In this document: piece by piece, positions 1 through 5,142 of the stretch
Numbering within the stretch: position 1 is the stretch's first letter
Layout: each line of letters opens with the position of its first letter
Assembly (NCBI GenBank): GCA_002404375.1
Contig: DHJO01000196.1
Location: forward strand, 38,312-43,792
Length of the DNA stretch: 5,481 nt
Origin: Gemmatimonadales bacterium UBA4718
Lineage (GTDB): Bacteria > Gemmatimonadota > Gemmatimonadetes > Gemmatimonadales > Gemmatimonadaceae
Reading direction: 5' to 3'
Program-made: the position numbers and the translations under genes
The notes under the pieces: model-generated
Seen by the model: only the letters and a program-made list of their open reading frames with translations
Databases searched by the model: none
What the model was told of the DNA's origin: nothing

Positions 1-566
1 TTGTAGGTGCCGAGCAGAACGATTTTCTGAGTCGCGATCTGCCGCGCCACGAAGTGAAGCAGCTCGAGCGACGACGCGTCCGCCCACTGGAGATTTTCGA
101 GGACGATGAGGAGCGGCTGCTTCGCCGACAGACGCCCCAGAAACTGAGTGAAGTTCCAGAGCAGCCGCGCCTTCAGCTCGGATGGATCTGCGCCCGCAGA
201 GGCGCGCTCACGCTCTCCCGCCGCGCCCAGGCTCGGGAAAAGGTAGCCGAGCTCCGCGGCACCTCCGCGCGTGAGAACGCTGAGCGTCCCCGGCTCGAGC
301 TTTCGGACCAGTGGTAGCAGTGCGTCGGAGAAGAGAGCGTACGGAACTCCGATCTCCACCGGATACGAGCGCCCGATTGCGACGCTCCAGCCCCGTTTGG
401 CGGCGCGGTCGGCAGCCGCGGTGACAAGCCGGGTCTTTCCGATTCCACCTTCACCGACAAGAAAGACGGAGCGACCCGCGCCCTTCGCGGCTTCGTCGAT
501 TGTTCGCGACAGCAGCGCGAGCTCTGCGCTCCGGCCGACGAGCAGCGCTTCGTCAGGCTTTGGCAT
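1..566 (-). CDS. AAA_16/STAND-type P-loop ATPase, N-terminal fragment (runs off left edge)
   Basis: The frame opens at ATG 566-564, with an in-frame TAG two codons upstream (575-573), so this is the earliest possible start. It stays open to the window edge, giving 188 residues. After the 'LVGRSAEL' entry motif (residues 9-16), typical of AAA_16 ATPase modules, comes a clear Walker A, GEGGIGKT (38-45). A Walker B-like strand with its sensor tail lies at about 152-163 (LLIVLENLQWAD). The family usually reads hhhhDDLHWAD, so the first acidic residue here is Glu157 followed by Asn158. Such modules sit at the N-terminus of large STAND proteins: LuxR/MalT-like regulators, class III adenylate cyclases, or TPR-containing signalling ATPases. 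The C-terminal effector lies outside the window, so the exact class cannot be named. The gene lies 45 bp downstream of the cellulose-synthase-like gene on the same strand and could be co-transcribed with it, but no good Shine-Dalgarno sequence precedes the ATG. Confidence 0.85.
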   Translation of the reverse strand, partial: MPKPDEALLVGRSAELALLSRTIDEAAKGAGRSVFLVGEGGIGKTRLVTAAADRAAKRGWSVAIGRSYPVEIGVPYALFSDALLPLVRKLEPGTLSVLTRGGAAELGYLFPSLGAAGERERASAGADPSELKARLLWNFTQFLGRLSAKQPLLIVLENLQWADASSLELLHFVARQIATQKIVLLGTY

Positions 567-611
567 CGCGGACTAATGTACGAACTGCAGTTTTTTGGAG
601 CCAGCGTGGTG

Positions 612-2957
612 CTATCGAGTCGCTTCCTGATCCACTGGGCCGAGGGCTAGGCTGCGCCACTCGCGCGTCCATTCCCTGAATCGGGACTCGCGCGCCTGTC
701 TTCCCAGTCCGACGACGAACCTTACCTTCATCGGAGACTCCAGGGCTCTATTGAACACCACACGCCCGCTCCCCGAAAAGTTCGTCCCGGGAACATCGAA
801 GTGAATCACCCTGTTGGGCGGAACCGGCACTTCCATGAGGAGACGAGCGCCCCTCGGGCTCACATCCTCGAGGAGGGCGAGGCCTTCTGTCGCCGGCTCA
901 TCGTCTCCCCCTTCGATTACAACGCGAGCTGGCAACTGCACAAAGAATCTCTTCTCACCGCGGATGTTGGCGACCAGCTCGACGGCTTTGTTGAAGAGAT
1001 TGAGCGACTGGCGGTACTTCATCCGCCACATCGGAACCGAGTGATGCGTGCAATGCAGCTCGATCGCATCTCCGGTCTCGACCGGGAGATCGTCGAACCG
1101 CACTCCGTGGGTGTAGACCGGGTTGCTGCCGGTGTAGGTTTTCTCGACATGCATCACCCGCCCGCTCACGTCGTACGTGCCCTGCGCCAGTGGAAGCGCA
1201 ACCCGGATCGCCGCCCCCTTGGGCAGCGCGAACGATGCGCGAAACGCCAGACCGGCCGGGTTCAGGTCCTGGGTCAACGCGAGAAGCTCCTTGTATTCTC
1301 TTCCTTCCGCATCGGTCGCGTCCACAATGATAGGGAACGCGTCGATGAAGCGGTGATCGATGCGCTGCTGTCGCGATGCGCGGCTTTGGAGCACCACGAA
1401 CCCCGCAAAGTAGATATTCCAGGCGATCCAGAATCCGTTGAGCCAGAAGGCCAGAGATGACCAGCCGGGAGCGTGGTAGTTGATCCAGCCATAGTAGGAG
1501 GCGATCGTCGCCCAAATCACCGACACCATCGAGATGATCAGCAGGAATAGCTGCGGCGCGTAGGTCTCGAAGGGAACCTCGTTGGCCCCCTTTGGTGTCA
1601 CGTTGAACTTGAGCGGTGTCTGGATGAAGAAGCCCTTGTACGTTTTTATGTACGTCCAGAACTTCGCCATGTTGTAACGCTCTGAGATCAGGATCCACCC
1701 TGTTCCGCGCGACAGCAGCTCGAAGGAAATGATGCTGAGGAGCACGTAGGGAACAAGGCGCGTTACGAGCTGTGCATTCGTCACGTTCACTGGCAGCCAA
1801 CCGGTGAAGAAAAAGAGTGCCGGCGCCAGATAGAAAATCAGTTTCTGGATTCCGTCCAGGTACGTCGCCGTCGACGACAGGTAGGCGATGCGCTGTGGAA
1901 ACGAGAGACCGGGATAGAAGATTGGGTTCAGCTTCCGCAGGATCTGCATCGAACCCTGTCCCCACCGTAGCCGCTGCACGTGATAGGCGAGGGCCGAAGA
2001 GGGCGCGAGCCCGTAGGCGAGGGTCTCGCCGTGATAGACGGATTTCCATCCGCGGGCGTGGAGAATAAGGGAGGTTTCCATATCCTCCGTTACCGTCTTG
2101 GTGGAAAATCCGCCGATCTCCTCGAACGCTTTTCTTCTGAGCACTCCACAGCTGCCGCAGAAGAAAGCAGCGTTCCATGTATCCTTTCCTGGCTGCAGCA
2201 GTGAGAAAAAGATCCGATTCTCCTCCCACAGGCTCCTGCCTTCCTCGTTCACCACGTGGGTGAATGAGTCGGTGTTGTAGAAATCCTGGGGCGATTGGGC
2301 CCACGCCACTTTCTCGTCTCCGAAATACCCAAGGAGCCGGTCCAGCATGTTGGGCAGTGGCACGTGGTCGGCGTCGAGCTGAAGGATGAACTCACCATCG
2401 GTAAGCTTGAACGCATTATTGAGGTTGCCCGCCTTGGCGTTCGCGTTCCCTTCGCGGCGGATGTATCCGATGCCGAGCGCGTCCGCCATTGCCTTCACCT
2501 CATCGCGCTTGCCGTCGTCGAGCATGTAGGTCTTGTGCGGATACTTGATCGCGCGCGCGCCGATCGCCGTCCGCCGCAGTACTTCCAGCGGCTCGTCGAA
2601 GTTCGTGATGAACACGTCGACCTTGAGGCCTTTGGGTGCGGGGGGCGGATCCCGGTACTTCAGCTTCCACACCGTCGCGATCAGGAACAACGAGTTGATG
2701 AACCCATACGTTTCGGCGATGATGAGAACGATCGAGAAAATGAGCGCGTGCGGATTCAGCGACGAGCTCCACCGCCATACGATCCAATAGAGACCGTAGA
2801 ACATCGCGATCACGGAGAAGACGCGCGTGAACAGCTCTTCCCCGACGGAGAGCCTTGGTATGGCATCGCGGAACGCAGTGTCTGGAATCTCGACACTGTC
2901 GAGAGTAGTCACCGTGCCCAGGGATTCAGCGGGCTGCATTGGGGCGTTCGTTGCCAT
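612..2957 (-). CDS. bcsA: Cellulose-synthase-type glycosyltransferase (BcsA-like, GT2) with two C-terminal PilZ domains
   Basis: This 781-residue inner-membrane processive synthase probably makes cellulose or a related beta-glucan from a UDP-sugar and exports it through its own membrane channel. Two transmembrane segments (about 46-62 and 70-96) precede the cytosolic GT-A domain. That domain has DDG (147-149), DADH (195-198, the DxD motif), FFCGS (265-269), TED (290-292, catalytic base) and QRLRW (328-332, the QxxRW motif). At least four more membrane segments follow (about 365-388, 400-415, 469-490, 501-523). The cellulose-synthase gating loop FNVTPKG (451-457, FxVTxK type) lies between them. 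The C-terminus holds two PilZ units. The first has RIDHR (532-536) and DLNPAG (564-569, with Asn for the usual Ser). The second has RGEKR (666-670) and DVSPRG (698-703), the complete c-di-GMP signature RxxxR...DxSxxG. The gating loop and PilZ domains argue against hyaluronan or curdlan synthases. The true polymer is uncertain, because no bcsB, bcsC or bcsZ is visible nearby. The ATG lacks a clear Shine-Dalgarno sequence. The symbol rests on architecture. Confidence 0.93.
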   Translation of the reverse strand: MATNAPMQPAESLGTVTTLDSVEIPDTAFRDAIPRLSVGEELFTRVFSVIAMFYGLYWIVWRWSSSLNPHALIFSIVLIIAETYGFINSLFLIATVWKLKYRDPPPAPKGLKVDVFITNFDEPLEVLRRTAIGARAIKYPHKTYMLDDGKRDEVKAMADALGIGYIRREGNANAKAGNLNNAFKLTDGEFILQLDADHVPLPNMLDRLLGYFGDEKVAWAQSPQDFYNTDSFTHVVNEEGRSLWEENRIFFSLLQPGKDTWNAAFFCGSCGVLRRKAFEEIGGFSTKTVTEDMETSLILHARGWKSVYHGETLAYGLAPSSALAYHVQRLRWGQGSMQILRKLNPIFYPGLSFPQRIAYLSSTATYLDGIQKLIFYLAPALFFFTGWLPVNVTNAQLVTRLVPYVLLSIISFELLSRGTGWILISERYNMAKFWTYIKTYKGFFIQTPLKFNVTPKGANEVPFETYAPQLFLLIISMVSVIWATIASYYGWINYHAPGWSSLAFWLNGFWIAWNIYFAGFVVLQSRASRQQRIDHRFIDAFPIIVDATDAEGREYKELLALTQDLNPAGLAFRASFALPKGAAIRVALPLAQGTYDVSGRVMHVEKTYTGSNPVYTHGVRFDDLPVETGDAIELHCTHHSVPMWRMKYRQSLNLFNKAVELVANIRGEKRFFVQLPARVVIEGGDDEPATEGLALLEDVSPRGARLLMEVPVPPNRVIHFDVPGTNFSGSGRVVFNRALESPMKVRFVVGLGRQARESRFREWTREWRSLALGPVDQEATR

Positions 2958-3130
2958 TCAGATCAACTATGCTAGGCGAGATTTATGCCCCCGCGATTGG
3001 TTCGCTGAATTACACCCCAAATGGTTCATTCGTTGCGACTTACGCGACCATGGCGACGGATGATCTGGGCCGATTGGCTCACGCGTTCCGAGGGGGGCAA
3101 GCCGACTACCGCCCCGCTGATTTCCTACGG
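2958..3130 (-). promoter_or_regulatory. Spacer upstream of the bcsA-like gene, with GTCGC direct repeats
   Basis: This 173-bp stretch separates the stop of the PAS-DHp gene from the start of the bcsA-like gene, which is long enough for an independent promoter. On the minus strand it holds three copies of GTCGC at 3057-3053, 3048-3044 and 3039-3035, each exactly 9 bp from the next and centred about 90 bp before the bcsA start. A weak hairpin follows the PAS gene stop (GGGGC 3094-3098 pairing with GCCCC 3111-3115, 12-nt loop). It has no T-run and is a poor terminator. I could not identify a convincing -35/-10 pair or a known riboswitch. Confidence 0.35.
3035..3057 (-). repeat. Three 9-bp-spaced GTCGC direct repeats
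   Basis: The pentamer GTCGC (GCGAC on the plus strand) occurs at 3035-3039, 3044-3048 and 3053-3057, with 4-bp spacers TTAC and CATG. The regular spacing resembles an iterated transcription-factor site. The pentamer is short and G+C-rich, so chance is possible. No fourth copy lies in register on either side. Confidence 0.35.
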
Positions 3131-4180
3131 CTAGCGCACCGTCTGTGTTTTGTGAGGGCCGGACGACAAGTCGAGCATCTTCTTGTCGCCCAGATAGTCG
3201 ACCGATTTCAAATCGGTGAGGTTGCGCAGCCGTTTCACGATTGCCGCGATTCGGTTTGATGCCGCGAGTACCTCTTCGGCGAGTGCGGGAATCTCTTCCG
3301 GTGATGCGTCGTGAGCCAGGAGCTCGGCGTTCATCGTCAATGCGGTGAGGACATTGTTTATCTCGTGCGCCACTGCCCGCGTCGTTTCCGCGATCCCTCC
3401 CAGCCGTTCGGCCTCGAGATTCTCTTGCTCAGCCTGACGTTGCGAGGTGATGTCCTGGACCTGGCCCACAAAATAAATCGGGGCCCCGCCGCTATCATGA
3501 ATTGCCGATACGGCGACCGACACCCATATCAGTCGACTGTCCTTCCTGTAGTACCGTTTGACACGAGTGTAGCTGCTGATCTCTCCTGACACGAGGCGCG
3601 CGAGGTTGGTCAGATCTTCCGCCACATCCTCGGGATGAGTAACTGTCTCAAAACTGATTTTTCGCAGCTCCTCTTCGGAGTAGCCGAGCAGATCGCAAAG
3701 TGATCTGTTTGCCCGCAACCAGCGGCCATCGAGAGAGACGAAGGCCATGCCGTGCGGGGAGTGCCGAAATGCGTTTCCAAACAGCTCCTCGCTTTCGCGG
3801 AGGGCGCGCTCAGCATCGTTTCTCTTGCTGATATCCCTGATGAGTCCAAGGATCGCCGGATGCCCGTCGAAAGTGATCGGTACGTTTACTATCTCAGCGG
3901 GAATGACCGCACCGGATCGCGACACGAAACGCACATCCATGGCCGGTCCCGCTGCCCCCGTTCGCGCAAGCTGGCCAAGACGTTCGACCACGAGCCCCTT
4001 CGAGTCGGGATGTACGAAATCCATTATTGGCTGGCCAACCAGCGAGGCGGCGTCCGCACCGAGGCTTTCAGCCGCAAACGGGTTGAGGTAAAGGAAGGTC
4101 TCGAAATTGTAGACGATAACGGCTTCAGGGGCGCTCTCGATCATCGCCTGAAAATCCTCGCTCCTGAAGGTCTGTGGCAT
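3131..4180 (-). CDS. PAS-PAS-DHp sensor protein, histidine-kinase-like without an ATPase domain
   Basis: This is a complete 349-residue soluble protein with no signal peptide or membrane segment. The ATG at 4180 is the earliest possible start, because TGA lies two codons upstream, and PAS-like sequence begins almost at once (MIESAPEAVIVYN, 13-25). PAS 1 spans about 8-118 and ends at DISKRNDAERAL. PAS 2 spans about 131-247 and is of the PAC-containing type: LLGYSEEEL (164-172), HPED (182-185), YYRKDSRLIWV (210-220), VQDITSQRQAE (241-251). A coiled linker leads to a DHp helix pair (about 255-322) with phosphoacceptor His272 in the H-box AVAHEINNVLT. The protein ends only 77 residues after that His. 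There is no N, G1, F or G2 box, and none is readable in the spacer after the stop, so a simple frameshift does not explain the loss. It could be a phosphotransfer or regulatory partner for another kinase rather than a self-sufficient kinase. It lies upstream of the bcsA-like gene on the same strand and divergent from the DHp-receiver gene. Confidence 0.88.
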   Translation of the reverse strand: MPQTFRSEDFQAMIESAPEAVIVYNFETFLYLNPFAAESLGADAASLVGQPIMDFVHPDSKGLVVERLGQLARTGAAGPAMDVRFVSRSGAVIPAEIVNVPITFDGHPAILGLIRDISKRNDAERALRESEELFGNAFRHSPHGMAFVSLDGRWLRANRSLCDLLGYSEEELRKISFETVTHPEDVAEDLTNLARLVSGEISSYTRVKRYYRKDSRLIWVSVAVSAIHDSGGAPIYFVGQVQDITSQRQAEQENLEAERLGGIAETTRAVAHEINNVLTALTMNAELLAHDASPEEIPALAEEVLAASNRIAAIVKRLRNLTDLKSVDYLGDKKMLDLSSGPHKTQTVR

Positions 4181-4185
4181 CGCTC

Positions 4186-4191
4186 AATATA
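4186..4191 (-). promoter_or_regulatory. Possible -10 element giving a leaderless PAS-DHp mRNA
   Basis: TATATT on the minus strand ends five bases before the ATG at 4180, so a transcript started from it would begin at or next to the start codon. The absence of any Shine-Dalgarno sequence before that ATG fits leaderless translation. No recognisable -35 is found at 16-18 bp, so this is tentative. Confidence 0.25.
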
Positions 4192-4197
4192 CCGTAG

Positions 4198-5076
4198 GTG
4201 ATAAACCTTACGCGGTCGATATGCGGGGAAACTCCTACGTCGCGCGACTGGGAAGTGACCCTCGGTCCCAATGCATTAATTTGTAGCACCAAGCAGCATT
4301 TACAGCCAACGAGGGCAACGGCTCTGAAAAAATCCACTCGCGGCTCGCGCGCGCAAAAGCTTCAGGCCGCCGCAGCCAGCGAGACCGAATCTCGCTCACA
4401 CGGTCTCGAGGAAGCGAACAAGACTGCCAGCTTCGTCGCGCACGAGCTGAACAACCTTCTCACCGTCATTCAGATCAACACGGAATTCCTGCTTGAGTCC
4501 ACGGGCGAGAATCCGGAGAGTGCGGAGGAGCTGGATGAGATCCAGCGCGCATCCAAGCGGGCCTCCATACTTGCCCGCCAGCTTCTGGCGTCGTCGAGGC
4601 TGGAGCCTTTCGATCCCAAGCTCGCCGAAGCGGCGCTGGGCAGAAAATCCAGGCGCACACCGGCATCGAAGTCACGGGCCGTCGGTACCGACAAACCACC
4701 TCGCACGGCGGAAAGTATTCTGCTCGTCGAAGACGAGGCCGCCGTGCGCAGCCTTGCCAAGAAGATTCTCGTGCAGAAGGGATACAGGGTGCTTGAAGCA
4801 TCGGACGGGGCGATCGCTCTCCGTGTTGCGGCTGGACACGTCGGCGAGATCGACCTGGTCCTCACTGACGTCGCAATGCCCAACCTTGGCGGTCGCGGGA
4901 TGGTCGAGGAGCTGAAAGAGCTCAGCCCCGGCATGAGGGTGCTATTCATGTCAGGCTATCCGAAGGAAGAAGTTTTCCCCGACAAGGAGACGGCGAAGAA
5001 TACGCCGTATTTGCAGAAGCCCTTCACAAGCGAAACGCTGTTTTGGGAAGTGCGCGCCGCCCTCGGATACCAATAA
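4198..5076 (+). CDS. DHp-receiver fusion protein, hybrid-kinase-like without an ATPase domain
   Basis: Coordinates give the longest open frame, which begins at a GTG directly after an in-frame TAG (292 residues). The true start is probably later. Residues 1-42 use codons unusual for this DNA (ATA, TTA, TGT), match no domain and overlap the regulatory region. CTG 4324 follows GAGGG (4311-4315) and would give a 250-residue protein beginning with a lysine-rich KKSTRGS tract. GTG 4255 is another option. In long-frame numbering, a coil leads into a DHp helix pair (about 68-135) with His82 in VAHELNNLLTV. A basic, disordered linker of about 35 residues (137-171) follows, then a complete receiver domain (172-290). 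The receiver has acidic Glu178/Asp179, phosphoacceptor Asp224 in LVLTDVAMP, switch Ser252 in FMSGYP, and Lys274 in LQKPF. In hybrid kinases a HATPase_c domain of about 110-150 residues lies between such DHp and receiver units. Here it is absent. There is no sensor domain and no DNA-binding output. Confidence 0.87.
   Translation: MINLTRSICGETPTSRDWEVTLGPNALICSTKQHLQPTRATALKKSTRGSRAQKLQAAAASETESRSHGLEEANKTASFVAHELNNLLTVIQINTEFLLESTGENPESAEELDEIQRASKRASILARQLLASSRLEPFDPKLAEAALGRKSRRTPASKSRAVGTDKPPRTAESILLVEDEAAVRSLAKKILVQKGYRVLEASDGAIALRVAAGHVGEIDLVLTDVAMPNLGGRGMVEELKELSPGMRVLFMSGYPKEEVFPDKETAKNTPYLQKPFTSETLFWEVRAALGYQ
4311..4315 (+). promoter_or_regulatory. Candidate ribosome binding site favouring a CTG start at 4324
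   Basis: GAGGG lies 8 bases before CTG 4324, good Shine-Dalgarno spacing, and coding-like sequence begins there (Lys-Lys-Ser-Thr-Arg). The longer-frame GTG starts at 4198 and 4255 have poorer upstream sequence. At 4255 the only purine run (GGGAA, 4250-4254) touches the start codon. CTG initiation is rare, so this is tentative. Confidence 0.35.
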
Positions 5077-5097
5077 GAGTCTCCGCTAAAAAATCCT

Positions 5098-5142
5098 TGA
5101 ACTCTTTGAGCATGGCCATGCCAGATTCCCCTTAAGAGTTTT
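5098..5142. terminator. Possible bidirectional terminator between convergent genes
   Basis: AACTCTT (5100-5106) pairs with AAGAGTT (5134-5140), and the enclosed sequence carries the perfect palindrome GCATGGCCATGC (5110-5121). On the plus strand the outer arm runs into TTTT (5139-5142). On the minus strand the structure is followed by a T6 run (complement of AAAAAA, 5088-5093). The position between the stops of two convergent genes fits a shared terminator. The long interior weakens the case, and the outer arm overlaps the last codons of the transporter gene. Confidence 0.4.

Larger units (their letters stand above)
4181..4323. promoter_or_regulatory. Divergent regulatory region between the PAS-DHp and DHp-receiver genes
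   Basis: This region separates two divergently transcribed two-component genes, if the plus-strand gene really starts at 4324. It contains the perfect 10-bp palindrome GTCGCGCGAC (4239-4248), an imperfect inverted repeat around 4192-4214 (CCGTAGGT facing ACCTTACGCGG), and CGTAGG/CCTACG as a wider inverted pair (4193-4198 and 4233-4238). It is richer in A+T than the flanking genes near 4270-4300. A TATATT hexamer on the minus strand (4191-4186) lies five bases before the PAS-DHp ATG. I could not assign a good -35 to it, nor a plus-strand promoter. Confidence 0.4.

Noticed and set aside
583..592. Palindrome AACTGCAGTT followed by a T-run between the synthase and ATPase genes, as a terminator
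   Set aside because: The T-run follows it on the plus strand, where no gene ends. For the minus-strand genes it is an A-run before the palindrome. A 10-bp palindrome alone is expected by chance.
801..1460. 219-codon plus-strand open frame antisense to the PilZ region
   Set aside because: Entirely antisense to conserved PilZ codons, with an Arg- and His-rich translation and no motif.
955..2304. 449-codon open frame on the minus strand overlapping the synthase gene
   Set aside because: It is an alternate frame of the bcsA-like gene. Its translation is rich in Arg, Gly and Pro with no domain logic, while the overlapping frame has every GT2 and PilZ motif.
2295..2975. 226-codon plus-strand open frame antisense to the start of the synthase gene
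   Set aside because: Low-complexity Arg/Val/Glu-rich translation, typical of an antisense shadow in G+C-rich coding DNA, with no recognisable domain.
2958..3130. Frameshifted remnant of a HATPase_c domain after the PAS-DHp stop
   Set aside because: No N-box or DxGxG-like sequence is readable in any minus-strand frame of the spacer, and 173 bp is too short for the domain.
3074..3135. Possible c-di-GMP (GEMM) riboswitch, suggested by a CACGC...GGGGGGCAAGCC stretch and the PilZ context
   Set aside because: The stretch lies on the plus strand, antisense to the genes it would control, and lacks the conserved GACGCAAAGCC-type segment and the two-helix layout.
2939..3259. 106-codon plus-strand open frame crossing the spacer 2958-3130
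   Set aside because: Its ends overlap, antisense, two well-supported genes. No Shine-Dalgarno sequence or domain was seen, and the middle part is better explained as a regulatory spacer.
4470..4949. 159-codon minus-strand open frame antisense to the DHp-receiver gene
   Set aside because: Ser/Ala/Arg-rich shadow frame. The plus strand encodes an intact receiver with all key residues.
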